A stretch of DNA of 64,000 nt from Nocardioides ferulae (lineage in GTDB: Bacteria; Actinomycetota; Actinomycetes; Propionibacteriales; Nocardioidaceae): the NCBI RefSeq assembly GCF_003660455.1, contig NZ_QZVR01000007.1, positions 124,001 through 188,000 of the forward strand, read 5' to 3'. A program made the translations under genes and the position numbers. Below are positions 25,616 through 34,395 of this stretch, one piece after another; positions within the stretch are counted from its first letter, which is position 1, and every line of letters begins with the position of its first letter. The notes beneath the pieces were generated by a model. That model ran no database searches and was not told the DNA's origin. It saw only the letters and a list, made by a program, of their open reading frames with translations.

Positions 25616-26350
25616 ATGGCCATCCACGGCTCGCTGTTCCAGGCGCACCAGGAGAACACCTCGCAGGACCCGTTCTCGCTGCAGAACAAGAAGATGCTGA
25701 AGATCCAGATGGGCTACGGCCCGGTCTGGGCGAAGACCGGCTCGATGGTCGCCTACCAAGGCGACATCCGCTTCGAGAACACCGGCTCGGGCGGGTTCGG
25801 CAAGATCGTCAAGAAGGCGATGACCGGTGAGGGCGTCGACATGATGCAGTGCACCGGCACCGGCGAGCTGTTCGTGGCCGACCGGGCCGGCGAGGTGCAG
25901 ATCATCTATCTCGAGAACGACATGGTCTCGGTCAACGGCAACAACGTGCTCGCGTTCTCGTCCTCGATCGAGTGGGACATCCACCGGGTGCAGGCGCGCG
26001 GCGCGGCGATGACCGGCGGGCTCTACAACGTGTCGCTGCGCGGCACCGGCTATGTCGCGATCACCACCGAGGGCGAGCCCGTCGCGCTCGACGTCGCCTC
26101 GGCCCCCACCTTCGGCGACGCTCAGGCCGTGGTGCTGTGGACCGCCGGCGTGAGCATGGACGTCAAGGTCGACACCGGCGGCATCAAGTCGATGCTCCGC
26201 GGCGGCACCGGCGAGCTGCTGCAGATGTCGTTCGGCGGCCAGGGCTACGTGCTGGTCCAGCCCAGCGAGTCGGTGCTCCAGGGCGGCGCGCAGGCCGGCG
26301 GCACTCCCAGTGGTGGCGGCGGCGGGCTGGGCGGCCTGTTCGGCGGCTGA
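25616..26350 (+). CDS. AIM24 family protein
   Basis: ATG 25616 follows a strong ribosome site (ACGAGGAGGA) and gives 244 residues. The protein has the beta-rich pattern of the AIM24/TerD-adjacent family, with strands such as YQGDIRFENTGSGGFGKIVK, CTGTGELFVAD and GQGYVLVQPSESVL, and a glycine-rich C-terminal tail (GGGGGLGGLFGG). There is no signal peptide. Bacterial members are widespread, often several per genome, and have no settled biochemical role; the yeast member is mitochondrial. Rightward and apparently monocistronic, it ends at a strong hairpin. Confidence 0.9.
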   Translation: MAIHGSLFQAHQENTSQDPFSLQNKKMLKIQMGYGPVWAKTGSMVAYQGDIRFENTGSGGFGKIVKKAMTGEGVDMMQCTGTGELFVADRAGEVQIIYLENDMVSVNGNNVLAFSSSIEWDIHRVQARGAAMTGGLYNVSLRGTGYVAITTEGEPVALDVASAPTFGDAQAVVLWTAGVSMDVKVDTGGIKSMLRGGTGELLQMSFGGQGYVLVQPSESVLQGGAQAGGTPSGGGGGLGGLFGG

Positions 26351-26357
26351 GGGAGGG

Positions 26358-26380
26358 CACCGGCCGGTCGCCGGCCGGTG
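26358..26380. terminator. Hairpin between convergent genes
   Basis: CACCGGCCGG (26358-26367) and CCGGCCGGTG (26371-26380) form a 10-bp perfect stem with a 3-nt loop, between the AIM24 stop and the GNAT stop. Neither side has a U-tract, but the place fits a bidirectional terminator. Confidence 0.6.
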
Positions 26381-26383
26381 CGG

Positions 26384-26872
26384 TCAGCCGGTCAGCGGCT
26401 TGGCCAGCACCAGCTCGCGACGTCCGTCGTCGTCGACCTCCACCTCGCCGGTCGGCTCGAACCCGTTCCGGCGGTAGAGCGCGGCGGCCGCGGCGTTCTG
26501 GTCCATCACAGTGAGCCGCAGCACGGCGGCGGAGGTGGAGCGCCCCCACCGCTCGACCTCGCCGATGAGCGCGTCCCCGACGCCGCGGCCGCGGGCGCCG
26601 GGGGCGACCCACATCGAGATCAGCTCGACCGTGCCGTCGTCCGCGGTCGGGACACCGGTGGTCATGCCGGCGTCGGTGCCGTCGAGAGACGCGATGACGT
26701 CGTGGGCGCCGTGGATGCTGAGCCGGTCGCGCCAGCGCTCCTCCCGGTCTCCCTCGCCCTGCCAGTCGGCGAGCCGGGAGCCGAAGGCGTCGGGTGCGTC
26801 GGCGAGGGCGGCGAGCCGCAGCTCGCGCCAGGCGCGCCAGTCGTCGGGGGTGAGCACGCGGAGGTCGATCAC
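26384..26872 (-). CDS. GNAT family N-acetyltransferase
   Basis: GTG 26872 is chosen because AGGA lies 7 nt upstream and the GNAT fold begins at once (VIDLRVLTPDDWRAWRELR); ATG 26920, which overlaps the TadG-like stop, would add 16 unrelated residues. The acetyl-CoA-binding motif is visible as MWVAPGARGRGVGDALIGE (about 89-107), with the R/Q-x-x-G-x-G/A element, followed by LTVMDQNAAAAALYRRNGF, the conserved beta6-alpha4 region. Length is 162 residues. The acceptor substrate is unknown. It is the last gene of the leftward run after the Tad locus and may be co-transcribed by chance. Confidence 0.88.
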   Translation of the reverse strand: MIDLRVLTPDDWRAWRELRLAALADAPDAFGSRLADWQGEGDREERWRDRLSIHGAHDVIASLDGTDAGMTTGVPTADDGTVELISMWVAPGARGRGVGDALIGEVERWGRSTSAAVLRLTVMDQNAAAAALYRRNGFEPTGEVEVDDDGRRELVLAKPLTG

Positions 26873-26919
26873 CCGAGGATCCTGGCGGGCCGCCCGGCCC
26901 CTCCGCCACTGGTTTCGCA

Positions 26920-27393
26920 TCAGCCCGGGGCATCGTCGGGGGACACCACCGCCGCCCCGTCGGCACCGACCATGGCCGTGCCGGGCGACCCGGGCACGGT
27001 CAGCGGCAGGTCGAGCGGGGCCTCGAGGCTGACGGTCACGCTGCGCGCGGCCGCGTCGACGGCGACGTCGTAGCGCAGACCGGGGTACTTCGCGTAGGCA
27101 CCGGCGTCCTGCAGGTAGCGCGCCACCGCGGCCCGCACCTGCGGCTCGGAGAGCCGCAGCCGCTCGGGTGGCAGCCCCTGGGTGTAGACCTCCTCACCGG
27201 TGGCGCCCAGGTCGGCGCCGTGCAGGGCCGCCCCGTCGGCGAGCGTGTCGAGGCCCTGGCGCTGCAGGTAGGCCGCGGTGGCGTCGACGACCACCGCGAT
27301 CCCCACGGCCAGCACGAACGCGAAGCCGATGATCAGCAGCGTCACCTGGCCGCGCTCGTCGCGGCGGCGAGGCCGGGCGTCAGCGCGCGGCAT
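26920..27393 (-). CDS. TadG-like pseudopilin or pilus-assembly protein
   Basis: ATG 27393 gives 157 residues. The N terminus RRRDERGQVTLLIIGFAFVL is a basic patch, a pseudopilin-like ERGQ and a hydrophobic helix (about 17-39) as in TadE/TadG proteins. The external part continues from DATAAYLQRQGLDTLADGAA, the typical post-helix segment of TadG-related Flp proteins. It overlaps the upstream TadE-like gene by 14 bp and is the last Tad gene of the operon. It should help build or anchor the Tad pilus in the membrane. Length is short for full TadG, which usually carries a VWA domain not seen here. Confidence 0.8.
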   Translation of the reverse strand: MPRADARPRRRDERGQVTLLIIGFAFVLAVGIAVVVDATAAYLQRQGLDTLADGAALHGADLGATGEEVYTQGLPPERLRLSEPQVRAAVARYLQDAGAYAKYPGLRYDVAVDAAARSVTVSLEAPLDLPLTVPGSPGTAMVGADGAAVVSPDDAPG

Positions 27394-27856
27394 CGGCGTC
27401 CCCGATCTCCTGGTACTGCCCGATCGGCACCGCGTGGGTGGCATCGAGGGCGAACGAGGGTGCGCCGCCGCCGAGGAAGTCGGGCAGCAGCGGCAGGTCG
27501 ACCTGCGACTCGATGCGCACGGTGATCACCGAGGTGCCGGCGTGGCAGTCACCTGGGAAAGGGGAGCAGGAGACCTTCACCCGCAGCGGCGCGTCGTCGA
27601 GACCCTGGTCGGCCAGCGCCTGGCGGGCGACCTGCTCGGCGCGGCGCTGGCCCTCGGCGTCGTCGGGCGCCAGCGCGTAGGCACGACCGGCGGCGCGGGC
27701 CGCCGCGCTGACCCCGAACGCGCCGCGCTGCACCTCGAAGACCGACATCACGATCCAGACCATCGGGATCAGCAGCAGGATGCCGAGCCAGGTGAACTCC
27801 ACCAGCGCGCTGCCCCGCTCGTCCGGTCGGCGGCGGCGCCGGCGACCCGGCCTCAC
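27380..27856 (-). CDS. TadE-like pseudopilin (second copy)
   Basis: GTG 27856 overlaps the preceding TadE-like stop by 4 bp and gives 158 residues. The sequence DERGSALVEFTWLGILLLIP (about 12-31) has the TadE signature: an E(R/Q)GSA-x-VEF element where prepilin peptidases of this class cut or dock, followed by a membrane helix. A cysteine pair (VSCSPFPGDC, about 96-105) could form a disulfide outside. TadE proteins are minor pseudopilins of Flp/Tad pili. It lies between another TadE-like gene and the TadG-like gene. Confidence 0.87.
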   Translation of the reverse strand: MRPGRRRRRRPDERGSALVEFTWLGILLLIPMVWIVMSVFEVQRGAFGVSAAARAAGRAYALAPDDAEGQRRAEQVARQALADQGLDDAPLRVKVSCSPFPGDCHAGTSVITVRIESQVDLPLLPDFLGGGAPSFALDATHAVPIGQYQEIGDADAAR

Positions 27857-28233
27857 GGCTCTTCCTCGATCGCCCGCCCGGACACCTCCAGCGCCACCGC
27901 GGGGCCGCCCAGCCCGAGCGCGGGCACCTCGGCCCGGACGGTCACCTCGACCGCAGGCGCCCCGTCGACGGTGATTACGTGGGCGGACACGTCGCGCGCG
28001 AACCTTCCCGTCAGGGCGCCACTGATCTGGCGGCGGGTCATCGCAGCGCCCTCGTCCGGTCCGCGGTCGGACGTGGCGGCGTACCGTGCGCCCTCCGACG
28101 CCGCAGCGGCGAGGGTGTTGCGCACCAGCAACACCAGGGAGAGCTGGAGGATCCCGAGCACCATCGGCACCAGGATGACCAGCACGAGCACGAAGTCGAC
28201 GACCGCGGAGCCCTGCTCGCGGCCGCGAAGCAT
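27853..28233 (-). CDS. TadE-like pseudopilin (first copy)
   Basis: The 126-residue protein starts at ATG 28233, sharing one base with the stop of the small pilin-like gene (TAATG). Its N terminus REQGSAVVDFVLVLVILVPM carries the TadE motif, here with aspartate in place of the usual glutamate in VEF, followed by a membrane helix (about 12-35). The region NTLAAAASEGARYAA after the helix is typical. It should be a minor pseudopilin of the Tad system. Confidence 0.87.
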   Translation of the reverse strand: MLRGREQGSAVVDFVLVLVILVPMVLGILQLSLVLLVRNTLAAAASEGARYAATSDRGPDEGAAMTRRQISGALTGRFARDVSAHVITVDGAPAVEVTVRAEVPALGLGGPAVALEVSGRAIEEEP

Positions 28234-28442
28234 TAGCGCACCTGCCCCAGAGCGGCGCTCAGGATGCCTTGGAGCTCACCGCGAGCCACCGAGCCGATCG
28301 CACCCACCAAGCCGACGGACATCACGGTGATGAAGACCCACCCGGGCACGTCGCCGCGTTCGTCGCGCCGCTGCCGCAGCGGTCGGGCGAGGGTGTCGAG
28401 CATGACGTAGAGCCGCAGGAGTGCGGCATCGCGGTGTTCCAT
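28233..28442 (-). CDS. Small pilin-like membrane protein of the Tad locus, 69 residues
   Basis: ATG 28442 has a good ribosome site (GGGGGAA) and yields 69 residues. A basic N-terminal half, including RPLRQRRDERGDVPG, precedes one hydrophobic segment (WVFITVMSVGLVGAIGSVA, about 38-56). Position between tadC and the first TadE-like gene is where Flp pilin or a DUF4244-like small protein usually lies. The usual Flp pattern of Gly followed by hydrophobic residues and a Glu five residues in is not obvious, so whether it is the major pilin is uncertain. Confidence 0.7.
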   Translation of the reverse strand: MEHRDAALLRLYVMLDTLARPLRQRRDERGDVPGWVFITVMSVGLVGAIGSVARGELQGILSAALGQVR

Positions 28443-28483
28443 CGGTGTTCCCCCATCGGTCGGAGCGATTGAGTTGGTGCGGA

Positions 28484-29425
28484 TCATGGGGTGGTCAGGC
28501 TGAGCCCGACCACTCCTGGCCAGAACGCGAAGAGCACGGTCACCGGGAGCACGAGGAACACCACCGGGACCATCATCAGGACCTCGCGACGCGCAGCAAC
28601 CTCGATCAGCTCGCGACGCCCGGCCTCCCGGACGTCGGCGGCCTGCGCGTGGAGGACGTCGGCCAGGGGCGTGCCACGCTCCACGGCGACGGCGACCCCC
28701 TGGGCGAATCGAGAGACCAGCGGCAGTCCGCTGGTGGCGGCCAGCCGGTCGAAGGCGGCGCTGACCGGCTCGCCCGTGCGGACCGCCGCGAGCAGCCGCT
28801 CCAGGTCGCGAGACAGCTCGCCGCGGCTGCGTCGCACCACCCGGTCGAGTGCCACCACCGGGCTCTCCCCCGCGGCGACCGCCAGGGCCAGCAGCTCGGC
28901 GATGGTGGGGAACTCGGCGAGGATGCGCCGCTCGCGCGTCTTGACCTGGCCGGAGAGGCGCTGGTCGCGCGCGACGACGCCGCACGCGAAGGCGGACACG
29001 CACAGCATCGCGGAGGCGACCGCACTGCCGGGGTCGGCGAGGGCGCGGAGCACCCCGTAGGCCGCGGCGACCGCGAACGCGGTCAGCCCCCACAGCAGCT
29101 GCTCGACCCGGAAGTCGTGGACGGTGCGCTCCAAGCCGGCGCGCTCGAGGCGGCGGCGCACCGACTCGTGCCCGCCGAGGAGCCGTCCCATCATCTCGGC
29201 GGCACGCTGCACCGAGGGGCCGAAGACCGCCCGCACCGGGTTGCCGGAGGCCTGGGTCGCCGGGCGAGCACCGGGCGCGGACTGGAGCGCGGTGACGTCG
29301 CGCACGTAGGGCAGCACTCGAATGGAGAGTGGCGGCCTCCGGATGGCGGCGACCCGGGCCGCCGCCAGGATCAGGCCCGCGGCCGTCGCCAGACCGAGCA
29401 GCCCTCCCCACACGGCCGGGGTCAT
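28484..29425 (-). CDS. tadC: Tad pilus inner-membrane protein TadC (type II secretion F domain)
   Basis: ATG 29425 overlaps the tadB stop by 4 bp and gives 313 residues. Three or four membrane helices frame a cytoplasmic type II secretion F domain, recognisable in the segment EFPTIAELLALAVAAGESPV (about 164-183) and the following VRRSRGELSRDLERLLAAVR. The C terminus ends in a helical hairpin (LMMVPVVFLVLPVTVLFAFW). With TadB it forms the platform that the TadA ATPase drives. Confidence 0.9.
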   Translation of the reverse strand: MTPAVWGGLLGLATAAGLILAAARVAAIRRPPLSIRVLPYVRDVTALQSAPGARPATQASGNPVRAVFGPSVQRAAEMMGRLLGGHESVRRRLERAGLERTVHDFRVEQLLWGLTAFAVAAAYGVLRALADPGSAVASAMLCVSAFACGVVARDQRLSGQVKTRERRILAEFPTIAELLALAVAAGESPVVALDRVVRRSRGELSRDLERLLAAVRTGEPVSAAFDRLAATSGLPLVSRFAQGVAVAVERGTPLADVLHAQAADVREAGRRELIEVAARREVLMMVPVVFLVLPVTVLFAFWPGVVGLSLTTP

Positions 29426-30276
29426 GACAGGATCCGGCGCTCGGTGGGCAGCCGACCGATGCGCATCATCAGCCGGTAGGCCAGCGCGCAGGCCCCGGCG
29501 CCGATGCCCAGCACCAGGACCCCACCGGGTGAGGCGTAGCGGTGCACGATCTCGGTCTGGAACGACATGAACAGCAGCACGATCCATGGGGCCGCGACGG
29601 CGAGGCGGGCTCCGTTGATCGTCCACGCCTGGCGGGCCTCGAGCTCGGAACGGGTGTGCGCCTCGTCGCGCAGATAGCCCGAGAGGTTGCGCAGCAGCCG
29701 GCCGAGGTCGCCGCCGCCCACCTCGCGGGCCACCCGGAGGCCCTCCACGACCCGGTCGCCGACGGGGTCGGCGAGCCGCGCCTTGAGCCGGTCGAGGCAG
29801 TCGCCGAACCGTCCGGTGAGCTGATAGTCGAGGGCGAACTGCGCGAAGGCGTCGCGCAGGGCCAGGGGTCCGCGGACCCCGAGCGCGGAGAGCGCGTCGG
29901 GCAGCGACATCCCGGCCCGCACCGCGGACGCCAGATGGTCGACGGCCTCGGGCCAGACCTCGGCGAACTCGCGTTGCCGACGTCGCGCCCGGCCCGCGAC
30001 CACGAGCACCGGCGCGTAGCCGGCCATGGCCGCGAACGCCACCGCGATCGGCACGGTGCCCGAGACGGCCTGCATCACCAGGCCCGCCCCGGCCGCACAG
30101 CCCAGGCACAGCGCCAGCAGGGACCGGGCGGAGACGTTCGACATGCCGGCCCGGGCCAGCAGGACCGTGAGCCGGCCGTCGGTGCGCCGCTCGCGCTGGA
30201 CGTCGCGGGGCAGGAAGAACGCCGACCAGATCAGCAGCAGACCGAGGCCCGTGGTGAGCCCGAGGAGCGCTCCCAT
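29422..30276 (-). CDS. tadB: Tad pilus inner-membrane protein TadB (type II secretion F domain)
   Basis: ATG 30276 shares one base with the tadA stop, giving 284 residues. The N terminus has a membrane helix (GLTTGLGLLLIWSAFFL), a second hydrophobic pair (about 54-90) and then the F domain with WPEAVDHLASAVRAGMSLPD (about 108-127) and GRFGDCLDRLKARLADPVGD. Two C-terminal helices close the protein. It partners with TadC in the platform of the pilus machine. Confidence 0.9.
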   Translation of the reverse strand: MGALLGLTTGLGLLLIWSAFFLPRDVQRERRTDGRLTVLLARAGMSNVSARSLLALCLGCAAGAGLVMQAVSGTVPIAVAFAAMAGYAPVLVVAGRARRRQREFAEVWPEAVDHLASAVRAGMSLPDALSALGVRGPLALRDAFAQFALDYQLTGRFGDCLDRLKARLADPVGDRVVEGLRVAREVGGGDLGRLLRNLSGYLRDEAHTRSELEARQAWTINGARLAVAAPWIVLLFMSFQTEIVHRYASPGGVLVLGIGAGACALAYRLMMRIGRLPTERRILS

Positions 30277-31595
30277 CAGCGGGCCTCCGCGAGGATCCGG
30301 TGCACGTCGACGCCGACCCGTTCGTAGAGCTCCGGACGGGGTGGCATGCCGGTGCTGCGGCGCAGCTCGCCGCCGCGCCGTTCGAAGATGGGCTCCGCCT
30401 CGATGATGTCCTGCTCGACCCTCCCGGGCACGCCCACCACCTCGTTGACGCGGCGTACGCCGTGGTGGTCGATGCCGAGGTGCACCACCAGGTCGACCGA
30501 GGAGGCGACCGTGGGGACCACGAACCTGGCCGAGATGTTCTCTCCGGCCAGCAGCGGGAGCGTGCACATCTTCACCAGCGCCTCGCGGGCGCTGTTGGCG
30601 TGGATCGTGCACATGCCCGGCAACCCGGCGTTGAGCGCCAGCAGCAGGTCGAGGCACTCCTCGGCACGCACCTCGCCGACGATGATCCGGCTCGGCCGCA
30701 TGCGGAGGGTCTCGCGGACCAGGTCGCGCAGCCGGATCTCACCGGTGCCCTCGAGCCCGGACTGCCGGGTCTGCAACGGCACCCAGTCGGGGTGGGGGAA
30801 GCGAAGCTCGAAGACCTCCTCGGCCGACACCACCCGGTCGCCACCGGGGATGGCGGCGGCGAGGCAGTTGAGCATCGTGGTCTTGCCGGCCTGGGTGCCG
30901 CCGGCCACGAGCACGTTGAGACCGGCCCGCACCGAGGCGTCGAGGAAGAGCGCGGCGGCCGGAGACAGCGAGCCGAGGTCGACCAGGTCGCGCAGCCGCG
31001 TGGCGCGCAGCACGAACTTGCGGATGTTGATCGCGGGGAACCCCCGACTGATGCCCTCCAGCACCACGTGCAGCCGGTGCCCCTCGGGCAGCATCGCGTC
31101 GACGAACGGCTGCGAGATGTCGAGCCGACGACCGCTGGACTTCAGCATCCGCTCGACCAGCTCACGCACCTGCTCGACGGTGAGCACCAGGTTGGTCAGC
31201 TCGTGCCGACCATGCCGGGCGATGAAGACCCGGTCGGGCGCGTTGATCCAGATCTCCTCGACCGCCGGATCATCGAGGAACGGCTGCAGGGGCCCGAACC
31301 CCGACACCCGGGCCACCAGCTCGGCCACCACCGGGGCCACGTCGGGCACCGGCTCGACCGCCCCGGTCAGGCTGCGCTCGTCGTGGGCCCGCACCACCTG
31401 CTCGGCCAGGCGGCGTACGACGTGCGCGTCGCGCTGCGGGTCGATGCCCTCACGGCGCACCAGGTCGCGCAGCTGCGTGTCGAGGCGTTCGACGACCTGG
31501 TCGCGCCCGACCACGCGGTCGACCTGCCGCCGCGGTGCAGGCGGCGGCATCGCAGGCGGCGGCACCGGTGGTGTCGCAGGTGAGGTCAAGGTCAT
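30276..31595 (-). CDS. tadA: Tad pilus assembly ATPase TadA/CpaF
   Basis: This 439-residue cytoplasmic protein belongs to the secretion ATPase (GspE/VirB11) superfamily. Walker A is VAGGTQAGKTTMLN (about 232-245), Walker B lies in RIIVGEVRAEECLDLLLALN (about 300-319), and the following GMCTIHANSAREAL is the family's His box. The N-terminal proline-rich stretch (PPVPPPAMPPPAPRR) is variable. It powers pilin polymerisation by TadB/TadC. It is the first gene of the operon tadA-tadB-tadC-pilin-tadE-tadE-tadG. Confidence 0.95.
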   Translation of the reverse strand: MTLTSPATPPVPPPAMPPPAPRRQVDRVVGRDQVVERLDTQLRDLVRREGIDPQRDAHVVRRLAEQVVRAHDERSLTGAVEPVPDVAPVVAELVARVSGFGPLQPFLDDPAVEEIWINAPDRVFIARHGRHELTNLVLTVEQVRELVERMLKSSGRRLDISQPFVDAMLPEGHRLHVVLEGISRGFPAINIRKFVLRATRLRDLVDLGSLSPAAALFLDASVRAGLNVLVAGGTQAGKTTMLNCLAAAIPGGDRVVSAEEVFELRFPHPDWVPLQTRQSGLEGTGEIRLRDLVRETLRMRPSRIIVGEVRAEECLDLLLALNAGLPGMCTIHANSAREALVKMCTLPLLAGENISARFVVPTVASSVDLVVHLGIDHHGVRRVNEVVGVPGRVEQDIIEAEPIFERRGGELRRSTGMPPRPELYERVGVDVHRILAEAR

Positions 31596-31770
31596 GCGCG
31601 GTCCCCGGTTCCCGAGTCAGGTGACGATGCAGCAGAAGGTAGGCCAGAGAATCCGGGTCGCGCTAGAGGAGATCCCGGCCTTGTGGAGAACAGGGATCAC
31701 ACCAGCCGCGCCGGCCCCAGGAGTCGCCCCGCGCCTCGGCCGTGCTCGCTTGCCCGGGCGCGACCTCGGC

Positions 31771-32616
31771 TCAGCCCACCGACGACGCGGACCCGTCGGC
31801 GTCCTCGGCCCGCGCCGGCATGCCGGCGTCGACCAGCTCCACCAGGTCCGCGATCGAGTCGACCACCCGAGTGGGCCGGTAGGGGAAGGTCGGCACCTGG
31901 TCGGCGCTCGTCGAGCCGGTGGTCACCAGCACCGTCCGCAGTCCGGCCTCGAGGCCGCTGATGATGTCGGTGTCCATCCGGTCACCGACCATCACGGTCG
32001 TCTCCGAGTGCGCCTCGAGGCGGTTGAGCGCGCTGCGCATCATCAACGGGTTCGGCTTGCCGATGAAGTACGGCGTGCGCCCCGTGGCGGTGCTGATCAG
32101 CGCTGCCACCGAGCCCGTGGCGGGCAGCTTGCCGGCCTGGCTAGGCCCGCTCGGGTCGGGGTTGGTGGCGATGAACCGGGCCCCGTCGTCGATCAACCGG
32201 ATCGCCCGGGTGATCGCCTCGAACGAGTAGGTGCGGGTCTCCCCCAGCACCACGTAGTCGGGCTCGCGGTCGGTCATCACGTAGCCGATGTCGTGCAGTG
32301 CCGTGGTCAGCCCCGCCTCGCCCACGACGTACGCCGACCCGTTCGGCCGCTGCTCGGCCAGGAACTGGGCGGTGGCCAGGGCGGAGGTCCAGATGGCGTC
32401 CTCGGGCACGTCGATGCCGCTGCCCAGCAGCCGCGCTCGCAGGTCGCGCGGGGTGAAGATCGAGTTGTTGGTCAACACCAGGAACCGCAGGCCGCTGGCC
32501 TTGAGCTTCTCGATGAACTCCTGTGCTCCCGGGATCGGCACCTCCTCGTGCACGAGCACGCCGTCCATGTCGGTCAGCCAGGTCTCGACAGGGCGCTCCA
32601 CCACACGGTCACTCAT
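31771..32616 (-). CDS. HAD superfamily IIA hydrolase (NagD-like phosphatase)
   Basis: ATG 32616 gives 281 residues. The HAD motifs are complete: nucleophile Asp in [12 protein letters not shown] (about 14-25), motif II Ser/Asn in LVLTNNS (about 46-52), motif III Lys in [10 protein letters not shown] (about 193-202) and motif IV in [14 protein letters not shown] (about 217-230). A C2-type cap lies between motifs II and III, placing it in subfamily IIA with NagD and p-nitrophenyl-phosphatases. It probably dephosphorylates a small sugar or nucleotide phosphate. Leftward and monocistronic; 175 bp separate it from tadA. Confidence 0.92.
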   Translation of the reverse strand: MSDRVVERPVETWLTDMDGVLVHEEVPIPGAQEFIEKLKASGLRFLVLTNNSIFTPRDLRARLLGSGIDVPEDAIWTSALATAQFLAEQRPNGSAYVVGEAGLTTALHDIGYVMTDREPDYVVLGETRTYSFEAITRAIRLIDDGARFIATNPDPSGPSQAGKLPATGSVAALISTATGRTPYFIGKPNPLMMRSALNRLEAHSETTVMVGDRMDTDIISGLEAGLRTVLVTTGSTSADQVPTFPYRPTRVVDSIADLVELVDAGMPARAEDADGSASSVG

Positions 32617-32684
32617 GCGTCCAGTCTGGCAGTGCGGCCGGGCAGCGTGGCGTGTCGCCGCGGCGCGGAGCGGCAGGGAGCGGC

Positions 32685-34313
32685 TCAGCGCCGCGCGATC
32701 CGCAGGTCTCGCCGGAGCGCGTCGACGAACACGTCGATGGCCCGCTCGTAGTCGGCCTGCGAACCCTCCTCGTCCCAGGAGCGGTCGAGGTCCCCGTCGC
32801 GGTAGCCGGTCCGGAGCAGGTAGAGCGTGCCGATGTAGGGGCCCTCCCGGAAGGCGACGACGTCCTCGCCCCCCTTCGCTCCGTAGACCACCCGGGCCGC
32901 CCAGTCGGCACTGGTGCGCAGGCGGGTGCTGTCCCGGTTCAGGTAGCCGCTGCGCAACCGCTCCTTCGCGGCCGCGACCGACGGCGGCATCTCCAGCGTC
33001 AGGTACATGTAGACCGACACGTCGAGGTTGTCGTCGAGGGTCCACCGGGAGCGGGAGCAGCCGGTCTCGGCGTACGCCTGCTCCTCGGTGGAGTCGAGCA
33101 GCTCCTCCTCGACCACGTCGACACCGAACGCCGGGACGGTGTGCCAGGCGGGCTGGTTGTCCGGCTCCCCGGCGATGCGCCGGAACGCCTCGCTGTCGAA
33201 GACGCTGCAGGCGTCGAGCACGGGCGTGCTGCCGTTGTGGTCCTCCTCGCCGAGGATCGTCGGCAGGTGACGCTGCGGCAGCCGCGGGTCGTCGACCCGC
33301 TCGAGGATGATCTCGAAGAGCCGGCGCATCGTGTCGAGCCGTTCGGCGATCACCTCGAGGTCGTCGGCGAGGTCGACCTTCGCCTTGCGGTCGGTGTCGA
33401 ACATCAGCGTGTAGCGGATGGTGCCGCGCAGCAGCTCGATCGAGTAGGCGTCCGTGCCCACCGGCAGGAACACGCCGCGCTCGTCGGCTCGCTGCGCCTT
33501 GCCCGTGTAGTCGTTGCGCCACTTCTCCACCACGCGCGGGCCCGCGGCGAGCTCGGCGACGAACTCGATCAGCTCGGGCTGGCCGCTGGCGGCCGCCGCC
33601 TGCTCGAAGACCCGGAGCTTGCGCGGGGTGAGCTCGTCGCCCTCGGTGCGCGAGGCGTAGAACAGGTTGGCGTCCGCGGACCCGTGCTGCTCCATGTAGA
33701 GGGCGAACGGGTCCATCGTGCAGGCGGTGTACTGCCCGGTGTCCACCACACCCTGCACGGGCAGCGACCGCTCCATCATCAGCTCGTCCATCTCGGCGGT
33801 CTCGGGGAAGTCGTGGACGGCGGTCAGGTCGTCTCGCGTCAACAGCTGACAGGGGCTGACGTAGGGGCGCTTGCCCACCCGGATCCTCTCCCGCACCGGC
33901 AGCCAGTCGCGGAACCGGCGCGGCTCCTCGGTGGGCTCGGCGGTGGGTTCCTCGGTGGGGTCGGCGCTGGGGTCGGCCGTGGCGGTGGCCGTGGTCTGCA
34001 CGCCGGCCGGGCCGGACGCGGTGGACGCGCCGCCGTCGTCGCGCAGCACCCAGTACGCCGTGCCGCCGCCGGCGAGCGAGAGGACCAGGGCCACCGCGAG
34101 CAGCACCCAGGGCCAGCGGCGTCGCCCGCCCGGTCCGGCCCCACCCGAGTGCCCGGGCCCAGGTGGGGCGCCGGGGGGTGGGAAGCCCGGGGGTGGGAAG
34201 CCCGGCGGCGCGAACCCCGGGGGCGGTCCGGTGGGGGGCGGGCCCGAGGGTCCGTGCGGCGGGCGGTGAGGCGGCGGTGGCGGCGGCGGGAACGGTGCGG
34301 ACACGACCGGCAC
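32685..34313 (-). CDS. Proline-rich membrane-anchored protein, unknown function
   Basis: This 542-residue protein starts with a long cytoplasmic proline/glycine tract with tandem repeats of the type GFPPP (about 8-52), then a basic stop-transfer patch, one membrane helix ([21 protein letters not shown], about 67-87) and an external region of about 450 residues. A Thr/Ala/Asp/Pro-Glu linker follows the helix. The external part contains several cysteines ([32 protein letters not shown]) that could pair. The architecture recalls actinobacterial sensors and septal or wall proteins, but no catalytic domain is recognised. Function unknown. Confidence 0.8.
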   Translation of the reverse strand: MPVVSAPFPPPPPPPHRPPHGPSGPPPTGPPPGFAPPGFPPPGFPPPGAPPGPGHSGGAGPGGRRRWPWVLLAVALVLSLAGGGTAYWVLRDDGGASTASGPAGVQTTATATADPSADPTEEPTAEPTEEPRRFRDWLPVRERIRVGKRPYVSPCQLLTRDDLTAVHDFPETAEMDELMMERSLPVQGVVDTGQYTACTMDPFALYMEQHGSADANLFYASRTEGDELTPRKLRVFEQAAAASGQPELIEFVAELAAGPRVVEKWRNDYTGKAQRADERGVFLPVGTDAYSIELLRGTIRYTLMFDTDRKAKVDLADDLEVIAERLDTMRRLFEIILERVDDPRLPQRHLPTILGEEDHNGSTPVLDACSVFDSEAFRRIAGEPDNQPAWHTVPAFGVDVVEEELLDSTEEQAYAETGCSRSRWTLDDNLDVSVYMYLTLEMPPSVAAAKERLRSGYLNRDSTRLRTSADWAARVVYGAKGGEDVVAFREGPYIGTLYLLRTGYRDGDLDRSWDEEGSQADYERAIDVFVDALRRDLRIARR

Positions 34314-34395
34314 CCTCCCCCGTCCGGCGCCCGATCACACCCGACCCGCGGCCGGGCGCTCGAGTTTGCACGAGGCTGCAACCCAGCGGGCACGC

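Noticed and set aside
28484..30109. Longer minus-strand frame giving TadC a 228-residue N-terminal extension
   Set aside because: The extension is antisense-like sequence overlapping tadB in another frame; ATG 29425 with a 4-bp overlap gives the normal TadC length.
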